Assembly: GCA_902470895.1 (NCBI GenBank)
Contig: CABRID010000031.1
Location: 1-21,044, forward strand
From: an uncultured Collinsella sp.
GTDB lineage: Bacteria; Actinomycetota; Coriobacteriia; Coriobacteriales; Coriobacteriaceae
Direction of reading: 5' to 3'
Length of the DNA: 21,044 nt
Shown here: positions 1-7,700 of the stretch, one piece after another
How the letters are laid out: each line of letters begins with the position of its first letter
Position numbering within the stretch: the first letter of the stretch is position 1
Position numbers and translations under genes: made by a program
Notes under the pieces: generated by a model
What the model was told of the DNA's origin: nothing
Databases searched by the model: none
Seen by the model: only the letters and a program-made list of their open reading frames with translations

Positions 1-46
1 TACACAAGGAGTATCGTCGGCAGCGTCAGATGTGTATAAGAGACAG
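1..46 (+). other. Illumina Nextera adapter left on the contig end (not genomic)
   Basis: Bases 1-5 (TACAC) match the end of the P5 oligo. Bases 6-13 (AAGGAGTA) match the Nextera i5 index I know as S507. Bases 14-27 are the read-1 primer part TCGTCGGCAGCGTC, and 28-46 are the 19-base Tn5 mosaic end AGATGTGTATAAGAGACAG. The order P5, index, primer, mosaic end is exactly that of a library molecule. The ATG at 32 inside it gives the well-known false N-terminus MYKRQ. Real sequence begins at 47. Confidence 0.97.
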
Positions 47-1066
47 ATAGAAGGCCTTGAGCGTGTGGTCGAGCGCCGCGAGAAGGCCGTGCTGCTGCAT
101 AACCGCCGTGGCTTTGCGCCGTTCCTGATGTGCCGCGAGTGCGGCTGCGTCCCCACCTGCAACCACTGCTCCACCGCGCTTACGTATCACGAGCGCACCC
201 ATACACTGCAGTGCCACACATGCGGTTCGTCTTGGCGCGTGCAGCCCTATCCGGCGGCCACGAGCCGTTGCCCCAAATGTGGCAGTCGCTACCTGGCAAA
301 AATGGGCCTGGGCACTCAGCAGATCGAGGACGCACTGCACCAGATGCTGCCCGACGACGTCGCCATCATTCGCATGGATGCCGATTCCACGCGCGGCAAG
401 GACGCGCACAAAAAGCTGCTCGAGCAGTTCGATGCCGCCGATTGCGCGGTGCTGCTGGGCACCCAGATGATTGCAAAGGGCCTTGACTTTCCCGAGGTCA
501 CGCTGGTGGGCGTGGTCAATGCCGACTTTGCGCTAAAGCTGCCCGATTTTAGAGCGGGGGAGCGCGCCTACGATCTGCTGGAGCAGGTTGCAGGCCGTGC
601 CGGCCGCGGCGATCGCCCCGGCGAGGTTATCATCCAGACCTACCTGCCCGAGGATCCGGTCATTCGCGCCGTCGCTGAGCACGATCGTTCGATCTTTACC
701 GACTACGACCTGGATCAGCGCCGCGACGCGCTGTACCCGCCGTTTGTTCGCCTGGTCAACATCTTGGTGTGGTCGGCGAACCGAGACGACGCGCAGAACT
801 ACATCGGACGTATCGCAAAGCTTCTTAAGCGCCGCTGGCATGCCGCCGCGCCCGACTTTTTGCGGGCGGGGAGTGCCGTGCCGCAGGTGCTGGGCCCGGC
901 TTCGTGTGTAATCGAGAGAGCCAAGGACCGTTACCGCTTCCATCTGCTTGTGAAGTCGCCCGTGGGGTACCATGTCTCTGATGATATCGACGCCTGCCTC
1001 AAAGAGGTGGGCTCCGTGCGCGGCGTGAGCGTGAGCGTTGACGTCGACGCCTATGATTTGATGTAA
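47..1066 (+). CDS. priA: Primosomal replication-restart helicase PriA, C-terminal part (5' end missing)
   Basis: PriA is a superfamily 2 3'-to-5' DNA helicase that reloads the replisome at stalled forks. The remaining 339 residues cover less than half of a typical 700-800 residue PriA. Visible are the paired zinc-binding cysteines (MCRECGC, CNHC, CHTCG, CPKCG) in about the first 80 residues, the helicase motif GTQMIAKGLDFPEV, motif VI QVAGRAGR, and the C-terminal domain ending in VDAYDLM and TAA. The Walker A and DEAH-type motifs lie in the missing upstream part. The frame continues into the adapter, where an ATG at 32 would give a false start, so the gene must be treated as 5'-truncated by the contig edge. 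def follows after 18 bases, as in many bacteria. Confidence 0.95.
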   Translation: MEGLERVVERREKAVLLHNRRGFAPFLMCRECGCVPTCNHCSTALTYHERTHTLQCHTCGSSWRVQPYPAATSRCPKCGSRYLAKMGLGTQQIEDALHQMLPDDVAIIRMDADSTRGKDAHKKLLEQFDAADCAVLLGTQMIAKGLDFPEVTLVGVVNADFALKLPDFRAGERAYDLLEQVAGRAGRGDRPGEVIIQTYLPEDPVIRAVAEHDRSIFTDYDLDQRRDALYPPFVRLVNILVWSANRDDAQNYIGRIAKLLKRRWHAAAPDFLRAGSAVPQVLGPASCVIERAKDRYRFHLLVKSPVGYHVSDDIDACLKEVGSVRGVSVSVDVDAYDLM

Positions 1067-1084
1067 CAACCCGAAAGGATGGCC

Positions 1085-1621
1085 ATGGAAGCCAACGGAA
1101 TCGTACTGTCGCCTGACCCTCGTCTGCGCCAGGAGTGCGCCGTCATCGAGGAGATCACCCCGGCGATCGAGGCACTTGCCGAGAAGATGAAGAAGATGAT
1201 GTTCGAGAACGGCGGCTGCGGCCTGGCTGCCCCGCAGATCGGCGAGCTTATTCAGCTCGTCACCATCGACTGCGACTACAGCGACAAGAATGACTATGAT
1301 CCGTACGTGCTTATTAATCCCGTCATTGTTGAGCAGAGTGACCATCTGGTGCCCTTTAGCGAGGGCTGCCTTTCCATCCCTGGCATTAGCTGCGAGATTG
1401 AGCGTCCCGACCATGTCGTCGTCGAGGCGTATGACTTGGATGCCAACCTTATTCGCTATGAGGCCACGGGTGATCTGTTCTGCGTGTGCTTGCAGCACGA
1501 GATCGATCACCTGCACGGCAATACCATGTTCGAGCGACTGAAGCCCATGCAGAGGCTCAAGGCAGTCAAGGAGTACCAGGACGCCCTGGCCCGCGGCGCT
1601 CGACCGGGCGAGACGGAGTAG
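1085..1621 (+). CDS. def: Peptide deformylase
   Basis: This Fe2+/Zn2+ metalloenzyme removes the formyl group from the N-terminal methionine of new proteins. All three family motifs are present: GCGLAAPQIG (motif 1, GxGxAAPQ), EGCLSIPG (motif 2, metal-binding Cys) and QHEIDHLHG (motif 3, HExxH, two metal His and the catalytic Glu). Length is 178 residues, normal for the family. I chose the ATG at 1085 because GAAAGG at 1073-1078 is then 6 bases upstream; the in-frame ATG at 1079 directly abuts that site and has no room for a spacer, but would add only two residues. The gene sits between priA and fmt, which makes the substrate for the formylation/deformylation cycle. Confidence 0.96.
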   Translation: MEANGIVLSPDPRLRQECAVIEEITPAIEALAEKMKKMMFENGGCGLAAPQIGELIQLVTIDCDYSDKNDYDPYVLINPVIVEQSDHLVPFSEGCLSIPGISCEIERPDHVVVEAYDLDANLIRYEATGDLFCVCLQHEIDHLHGNTMFERLKPMQRLKAVKEYQDALARGARPGETE

Positions 1622-1629
1622 GTCCCACC

Positions 1630-1731
1630 GTCCCCGGTGCTGAGCGCCCACATATCATCCCGTGCTCAAACATTCTCGCTTTGCTGCGAAACTGCGCGCG
1701 GGACGATATGTGGGCGCTCAGCACCGGGGAC
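1630..1731. repeat. Long imperfect palindrome, 33-bp arms around a 36-base loop
   Basis: Arms 1630-1662 and 1699-1731 are inverted copies with 32 of 33 positions matching (A at 1657 against the G expected from the other arm). It begins 9 bases after the def stop. As RNA it would form a very stable hairpin but has no U-run, so it is not a canonical terminator. A mobile palindromic repeat (REP/MITE-like) or a processing/stability hairpin are both possible. No coding role is seen. Confidence 0.85.
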
Positions 1732-1740
1732 TGCGTTGTT

Positions 1741-1773
1741 CTGGCCCGGTTTGCCCGGGTGCCGTCGGGCCAG
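1741..1773. repeat. Second hairpin in the def-fmt gap
   Basis: CTGGCCCG at 1741-1748 is matched perfectly by CGGGCCAG at 1766-1773, leaving a 17-base loop. It lies only 9 bases after the long palindrome, so the interval holds three successive stem-loops. Confidence 0.7.
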
Positions 1774-1806
1774 GGAAGGGCGTCTTTGCTGATAGGTGCT
1801 TTGCTG

Positions 1807-1842
1807 AAAGAGCTGCTTTTATTGCGGCTCTTTCTTTGGTTT
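1807..1842 (+). terminator. Probable intrinsic terminator of the priA-def transcript
   Basis: AAAGAGCTGC (1807-1816) pairs with GCGGCTCTTT (1824-1833) with one G-T wobble and a 7-base loop. It is followed by CTTTGGTTTT, a U-rich though interrupted tract. The position, after def and 107 bases before fmt, suits a terminator that separates the two transcripts. Confidence 0.6.
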
Positions 1843-1948
1843 TGGGTATATTTGTTCTTGTTGAATTGTTATTGCGGATGGGCTGGTGACTTGGCTTTCC
1901 GCTGTTATTTGTAGCCGTCTCGGCTTTGGTTGAGGGGAGACGTTCTTT

Positions 1949-2869
1949 ATGCGTATTGTGTTTATGGGTACGCCTGATTTTGCTGTGCCTTCGTTGACTT
2001 CGCTCGTCGAGGCTGGGAATGAGATTGCGCTTGTTGTTACTCGTCCGGATGCTGTTCGCGGGCGTGGTAAGAAGCTCGAGCCTTCTCCTGTTAAGGCCAA
2101 GGCGCTCGAACTTGGTTTGCCGGTTGTTGAGGCTAATCGTATGACGCCTGAGGTTGTTGAGGCGCTCCAGGCTGCCCAGGCTGACATTTTCTGTGTGGCT
2201 GCTTACGGCTGCATTTTGCCTGATGACGTGCTGCATATGGCACCGCTCGGCATTGTGAATGTTCATGCTTCCTTGCTGCCTCGTTGGCGTGGCGCCGCTC
2301 CTATTCAGCGTGCGATTCTTGCTGGTGACGAGCTTGCTGGCGTTTCTATCATGCGTATCGGGCATGGCGTGGATACTGGTGCTTATTGTGCTCAGGCTTC
2401 CACGTCGGTTGCCGGTAAGCATGCCGAGGCGCTGACTATGGAGCTTGGCGAGCTGGGCGGCAAACTGCTTGCCGATACGCTTCCTTCGCTTGCCGATGGC
2501 ACCGCCGTGTGGATTGAACAGGATGAGTCGCTTGTTACCCATGCTGCCAAGATTTCTAAGCAGGAGATGCGTCTTGACCCTCAGATGGCGGCACTTGATT
2601 GTGTGCGTCATGTGCTTGCCTCGTCCGACACCGCTCCCGCTCGTTGTGTGATTGCCGGCAAGTCGGTTCGCGTGCTCGATGCTGAGCCGGCTGATGTGTC
2701 GCTTGGCGAAGGCGCTGTTGCCGTTCAAGCCAAGCGCGTCTACCTTGGTCTTTCCGATGGCCCGGTTGAGTTGCTCGAGGTTAAGCCCGATGGCAAGCGT
2801 GCCATGGCCGCTTCTGCTTGGGCTGCTGGGCTGCAAGGCGCCGATCTTATCTGGGGTGTTTTGTCATGA
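1949..2869 (+). CDS. fmt: Methionyl-tRNA formyltransferase
   Basis: The enzyme uses 10-formyl-tetrahydrofolate to formylate Met-tRNA(fMet) for translation initiation. The 306 residues match the usual 305-320. The N-terminal Rossmann-like domain starts MRIVFMGTPDFA. The signature VNVHASLLPRWRGAAPIQ at about 103-120 contains the catalytic Asn104 and His106, and GVDTG near 140-144 supplies the catalytic Asp142. The residues before it read RIGHGVDTG, where many homologues have an Asp two before the Gly-x-Asp-Thr-Gly. The start is ATG at 1949 with a GAGGGGA ribosome site at 1932-1938. The stop overlaps the rsmB start (ATGA). The first two thirds use unusually many T-ending codons compared with the glycogen genes. 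Confidence 0.96.
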   Translation: MRIVFMGTPDFAVPSLTSLVEAGNEIALVVTRPDAVRGRGKKLEPSPVKAKALELGLPVVEANRMTPEVVEALQAAQADIFCVAAYGCILPDDVLHMAPLGIVNVHASLLPRWRGAAPIQRAILAGDELAGVSIMRIGHGVDTGAYCAQASTSVAGKHAEALTMELGELGGKLLADTLPSLADGTAVWIEQDESLVTHAAKISKQEMRLDPQMAALDCVRHVLASSDTAPARCVIAGKSVRVLDAEPADVSLGEGAVAVQAKRVYLGLSDGPVELLEVKPDGKRAMAASAWAAGLQGADLIWGVLS

Positions 2870-4266
2870 GCAAGCTGTCTCCCGCGCGCAAACTTGCGCT
2901 CGATGTGCTAATGGAGGCCGATCGCCGCGGCATGTATGCGCGTGACGTGCTGTCCACTCGCGCATCGGCCAAGGCTATTGACCAGCGCGATTCCGCTTTT
3001 GCCGCCCGCTTGGCGCTGGGTGTGGCCGCTACGCAGGGTATTTTGGACGAGCTGCTCGATCAGTTTCTCGATAAGCCTAAAAAGGTTGCGCCGCGTGTTC
3101 GCATGGCACTTCGTATCTCAGCCTTCGAGATGCTCTATCTGCATACGCCTGGCCGCGTTGCGGTGAGTCAGGGCGTTGAGCTGGTGCGCAGCGGAGCTAA
3201 GTCTGCCGCCGGTTTGGCCAATGCCGTGCTGCATAAGGTCGCGGACAACGTTGAGGACTTTGCCACGGCGTCCGATGTAGACGAGTCTGAGCGACGCTTG
3301 ATTCGTCTGTCGCGCCTGATGGGTCTGCCGCGTTGGCTGTGCGCTCGTATTATGGCGTCGTTTGACACGCCCGAGGGTGCGCTTAACTTTGCCGGCAATC
3401 TGGCCCCCGCGCCGCTGGCCCTGCATGAGAACGCCTTTGCGACTAAGCCCGATCCGTATATCTCGCAGCTCGTCGCGCCTGTCTTCCCGGGCTGCCATGC
3501 TCCGGTTGATGCCCAGGTTACCGTTGCTTCGGGTGTGTTTGAGCGTGCTGCCGCGGTGGCCTCGGACCTTAACGCTCAGCTCATCGCCACAGCTGCCACG
3601 CGCCCTGGAAGCTGCCTTGAGATTGGCGCCGGTCGCGGTACCAAGACCTATGTGATGATGTGCCAGGCCAAGCGCGCCGGCTATGAGCGTCTGCATACGG
3701 CACTTGATCTTCATGACCGTAAGTGCGACCTAAATCTCGCGCGCCTTCACAAGGCGGGTATTCAGGGCGTTCGTACGGTTTCGGGCGATGCCTGCGAGCT
3801 TGATGAGGTGCTCACATCGTTTGATGCCATGCTTGGCGAGCCGGTTAAATTCGACACGGTCTTTATCGATGCGCCGTGCTCGGGCACCGGAACCATGCGT
3901 CGTCACCCCGAGATTCCGTGGCGTCTGACCGAAAAGGATGTGACGGTTGAGCTGCCCAAACTGCAGCTGTCGATGCTCAAGGAAGCCGCCGCGCGCGTGG
4001 CTGCCGGCGGCGAGCTCATCTATGCGACGTGCTCCGTCTTCGACGAGGAGAACACGCAGGTGGTGGACGCGTTCCTTGCTTCTCCCGAGGGTGCCGGCTT
4101 TAGCGTGGCACCGCTTTCCGAGGCACAGATTCTGCAACTCCCCGAGTTCGATCAGGCCAAGAAGCTCGTATCCGTACGCCAGAACGATCGAGGCCTCTTC
4201 CAAAGCGTGCCGGTAAACGCCGACTCCTACGACGGCCACTTCTGCGCCAGACTGGTCCACAAGTAA
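2866..4266 (+). CDS. rsmB: 16S rRNA (cytosine-967-C5)-methyltransferase RsmB
   Basis: RsmB (Sun/Fmu) methylates C967 of 16S rRNA using S-adenosylmethionine. I start at ATG 2866, which overlaps the fmt stop as ATGA; an upstream in-frame start at 2818 would lie deep inside fmt. This gives 466 residues. Residues 1 to about 140 form the NusB-like RNA-binding domain; the methyltransferase domain follows from about 220. Motif IV DAPCSGTGTMRRHPEI holds Cys338, and motif VI YATCSVFDEEN holds the nucleophile Cys389. Motif I reads LEIGAGRGTKT instead of the more common DxCAAPGGKT, a variant SAM loop. Translational coupling to fmt fits the common fmt-rsmB pairing. Confidence 0.93.
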   Translation: MSKLSPARKLALDVLMEADRRGMYARDVLSTRASAKAIDQRDSAFAARLALGVAATQGILDELLDQFLDKPKKVAPRVRMALRISAFEMLYLHTPGRVAVSQGVELVRSGAKSAAGLANAVLHKVADNVEDFATASDVDESERRLIRLSRLMGLPRWLCARIMASFDTPEGALNFAGNLAPAPLALHENAFATKPDPYISQLVAPVFPGCHAPVDAQVTVASGVFERAAAVASDLNAQLIATAATRPGSCLEIGAGRGTKTYVMMCQAKRAGYERLHTALDLHDRKCDLNLARLHKAGIQGVRTVSGDACELDEVLTSFDAMLGEPVKFDTVFIDAPCSGTGTMRRHPEIPWRLTEKDVTVELPKLQLSMLKEAAARVAAGGELIYATCSVFDEENTQVVDAFLASPEGAGFSVAPLSEAQILQLPEFDQAKKLVSVRQNDRGLFQSVPVNADSYDGHFCARLVHK

Positions 4267-4272
4267 CGACTA

Positions 4273-4339
4273 AGTTGCGGTGAAATAGGGAATGAAAAGC
4301 CGCTTCTGCCCGCCAAACAGTCCTTATTTCACCGCAACT
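4273..4339. repeat. Imperfect inverted repeat downstream of rsmB
   Basis: Arms of 19 bases at 4273-4291 and 4321-4339 match at 18 of 19 positions, with a 29-base loop. It starts 6 bases after the rsmB stop. There is no U-run after it. Its design (long arm with a single mismatch, loop near 30 bases) resembles the 1630-1731 palindrome, although the sequences are unrelated. Confidence 0.75.
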
Positions 4340-4376
4340 CACAAGGAAACCTGGGTAGCTTAATTAACTACCCATA

Positions 4377-4418
4377 GAGCAAAGAAATAGCCCCGCGATC
4401 GGTTTTGGTCGCGGGGCT
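4377..4418 (-). terminator. Intrinsic terminator of the FmdB-like gene
   Basis: AGCCCCGCGA (4389-4398) and TCGCGGGGCT (4409-4418) form a perfect 10-bp GC-rich stem with a 10-base loop. Read on the minus strand, the stem is followed by ATTTCTTTGC, a U-rich tail, 10 bases after the stop of the minus-strand gene. It could also stop transcripts arriving from rsmB. Confidence 0.75.
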
Positions 4419-4427
4419 GCTTGGTTC

Positions 4428-4664
4428 CTAGTGGCTATGCGGGCAGTTGGCGCAGCAGCCACTGGTGGCGTTGGTACTGGAGCCGCCGCTTCGTTGATCG
4501 GTGTTGTAGAAACCGCTGCCCTCAAATTTAATGCCGCTGGCCGAGAACGTCTTGGCCGCCGGGGCACCGCAGCTGGGGCACACGACCTCGGGAGTCTCGG
4601 ACATGGGATGCTCAACCTCAAACACGTTGCCGCAGCTCGAGCACTTGTAATCGTAGCGCGCCAT
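4428..4664 (-). CDS. FmdB-family zinc ribbon protein
   Basis: This 78-residue protein begins MARYDYKCSSCGNVFEVEH and has a second knuckle VVCPSCGAP near residues 29-37, the two CxxC pairs of the FmdB/CxxC_CXXC_SSSS putative regulatory family. A Gly/Ser-rich middle and a Cys/His-rich end (CCANCPHSH) may add further metal binding. The family is widespread and its molecular role is poorly known; the name comes from a gene near a formylmethanofuran dehydrogenase. The ribosome site AAAAGGAAG lies a few bases before the ATG. It stands alone between two terminators. Confidence 0.88.
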   Translation of the reverse strand: MARYDYKCSSCGNVFEVEHPMSETPEVVCPSCGAPAAKTFSASGIKFEGSGFYNTDQRSGGSSTNATSGCCANCPHSH

Positions 4665-4686
4665 AATACTTCCTTTTCAGCACAAA

Positions 4687-4708
4687 GCGGGCAGATTACT
4701 CTGCCCGC
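4687..4708 (-). terminator. Hairpin terminator after the GH13-GH77 gene
   Basis: GCGGGCAG (4687-4694) and CTGCCCGC (4701-4708) form a perfect 8-bp stem with a 6-base loop. It is 44 bases beyond the stop of the minus-strand fusion gene and just before the FmdB-like ribosome site. On the minus strand it is followed by TTTGTG, so it could end the upstream transcript or attenuate read-through. Confidence 0.6.
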
Positions 4709-4752
4709 ATAAATTCAAACGTCTGTAACTGTACCCTATATCGGGGGTTTTA

Positions 4753-7700
4753 TCACGCTTCACCCCAGAATCTATGGTTGTTGCGCAGGAGCTGTGCGGT
4801 TTTGTTCTCGGCGGCTGCAATGTCCGCCTCGTCAGCCTGCCAGGTCCAGTTGCCCGTGGCCACGCCCGGAACGTTCATGCGCGCGTCGTCGCCAAGCCCC
4901 AGGACATCCTGCAGTGGCATCATCACCAGGGGAGCGTCGCTTGCCAGCGCGTCGCTCATCAGCTTGGCCGCCACCTCAACACCGCTCGGTTCATCGCCGC
5001 CCGCAAAGGTACGGGTGCACCAACCGGCCAGCGTCGACGTATCGTGCGTCGAGGTGTACAGAATCTTGCCGGGCGTGGGATGCACACCGCAACGAACGTC
5101 GTAGTCGCTAAACTCCAGCACGTCCATGCCGGGGAAACCGCAGGTCGATGCCATGGCACGAACACCGGGCGTCAGATAGCCCAAGTCCTCAGCGATAAAG
5201 TTGAGCGGACCCAGTTCGTCATAGGCGGTCTGGAACAGGTCCTTGCCCGGGCCCGCCAGCCAGCGGCCGTCGGCGCATGCCTTGCCCGCGGGAATGCTGT
5301 AATAGCTGTGGAATCCCAGGAAGTGATCCAGACGCACGCGGTCGTAGAGCGAGAACGCGCGGCGCAGGCGATCCATCCACCAACTATAGCCGTTCTGCTT
5401 CATGTGGTCCCAGCGGAACGTCGGGTTGCCCCACATCTGGCCCTCGGGCGCAAAGTTGTCGGGCGGCGCGCCGGAAATCTCAATCGCCTTGCCGGTATCG
5501 GACAGCCAGAAGTTCTCGGGTTCGCTCCACGCGTCTGCCGAATCGTCGGACACGTACATAGGAATATCGCCGATGACCTCGATGCCCTTCTTGTGCGCAT
5601 AGTTCATGAGCTCACACCAAGCGAGGTCAAAGCGGTACTGCATGTACGCCTGAAGCTCGGCCTCGTTGTGGAAGCGCTTGTCGTCGATTAGATGCTCGTT
5701 GTAGCGAGCGACATCTGCCGGCCAATTGTGGCGAGACTCGCCCTCAAAGTACTTTTTGACGGCCATGTAGACGCAGTACTTCTCGAGCCAATCGGCATTG
5801 CGATGTTTAAACGCGGTGTACAGCGGATCGGCATCCTCGCCTCCGCGGGCCTTCCAGGTCTCAAAGTCGGCTGCCAGCTCCTCGTGGCTTTCGGGCAGCA
5901 GGTCGATATTGCCTGCAAAGGCCGAAGGACCGGCGTAAGGGGAGCGGAAGAAGTCCGTGGGGTTGACGGGGAGAACCTGCCAGTAGCGCATGCCCATGGC
6001 GGCCAGATGGTCGATAAAACGACGCGTGGGCGCGCCGATCGTACCGGGCTTGCCGTCGTCGGTCGGCACCGATGTGATATGGCACACAACACCCGCACCG
6101 TGATCGAGCGGCTCCTGCAGGCGCTGCTCGGCATGGTGATAGATGATCGACGAGCCCAGCGGATACAGATCGAGCGTGACCGTACCGTTATGGATCTCAC
6201 ACTCATGACCGCTGATCACGTCACTTGCACATTCGTCGAGCGCCGGAATCGTCACACGATGCGAGTTGCGCAGGCTGCGGTTGATGATGACGGTCGCGGA
6301 CTCGCCGTCTTTACCGGTACGGTTGTAGGCCAGCACCTCGTCATTGAGCGCAAAGGCCTTGATTTCACCGTCGATCATAAACGGCAGCGCGCGGCGCACA
6401 GCAGATGCGTTCTTGACGATTGCGAACGTATCGAAGTCGTGCAGGTCTTCCTTGGTCGGCAAGGTGCGGCGATTACCCGGATCGGTGAGTCCCTCCAAGC
6501 CGTACTCGTCACCGTAATAGATTGAGGGAACGCCCGGGAACGTCATCTGCATGAGCGTCGCCAGCCAAAAGCGGCTCTTGGCCAGGCCCATGGAGTTCTC
6601 GTCCAGGCGCCATTTGCTGCGCTCACTCTCGGGCAGCTGCGACTCGTCGGGGCCACCGCCGAGCACCGAGATAATGCGCGGGCGGTCGTGGCTCGACAGC
6701 AGATTGAGCGCGCAGGATAATGCCTCGCGCGGGTAGTTCTCGCGCAGGGTCTCGATATCCTCGGCTGCTTGGTAGGCGTTTTTGTAGCCCATCAAAAAGC
6801 CGATGACCATGTCGCGGAAGGGGTAATCCATGGCCGAGTCGAGCTCGGAGCCTTGTAGATAGCGACGCAGATGGCCGTAGCTGATCTTGTTGGAGGCATC
6901 TTCCCAGACCTCGCCGAGCAGCAGCGCGTCGGGCTTCTCGGCGAGCACGGCCTTTTTGATCTCGGTCAGGAAGTCATCGGAAAGCTCGTCGGCCACATCG
7001 AGGCGCCAGCCATGGGCACCGGCGCGCAGCCATTTGCGGATGATACCGTCCTTGCCCAGAATCCGCTCGCGTACCAACTCGGAGCTCTCATTGATGGCGG
7101 GCATATTGCCCACGCCCCACCAGCAGTCGTACGAGCCGTCCTCGTGGAAATAAAACGCATCACGCCACGGAGAGTCCTCGCTCTGCCACGCGCCGACACC
7201 GGGATAGTTGCCGTAGCGGTTAAAGTAGATCGAATCGTCGCCCGTGTGGTTGAACACACCGTCCAGAATGATGGAAATGCCCAGCTTCTCGGCCGCCTCG
7301 CACAGCTCAGTAAAGTCCTGCTCGGTGCCCAGAATCGGATCGATCTTGGTGTAATCGGCGGTGTCGTAGCGGTGGTTGCTCGCGGCTTCAAAAATGGGGT
7401 TGAGGTAGATGGCTGTAAAGCCCAGTTCGGCGATGCGAGGCAGGTCATTCTGGATACCCTTGAGCGAGCCGCCGTAAAAATCCCAGGTCTTGATGGAGCC
7501 GTCTTCGGCACGCTCGTATTCGGGCGGTTCGTTCCAGTCCTCGACCATGCGGCGCTGGATTCCGTTGCGCGGTTTTTCAACTTCGGCCAGCGTTCGCTCG
7601 CGCCAGTTTTCGTCGCGGGCATAGCGGTCGGGGAAGATCTGGTAGACCATGCCCCGCTCGTACCAGGTGGGACGGTTCTCGCGATGCTTGTAGACGGTAA

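Noticed and set aside
533..1651. 372-codon minus-strand frame across priA and def
   Set aside because: It overlaps two clear genes, shows no domain, and results from GC-rich third positions.
1630..1731. Long palindrome taken as the def terminator
   Set aside because: It has no U-run after the right arm; the hairpin at 1807-1833 is a better terminator candidate.
1718..2836. 372-codon minus-strand frame opposite fmt
   Set aside because: Ser/Asn/Arg-rich translation without motifs, fully covered by the motif-complete fmt.
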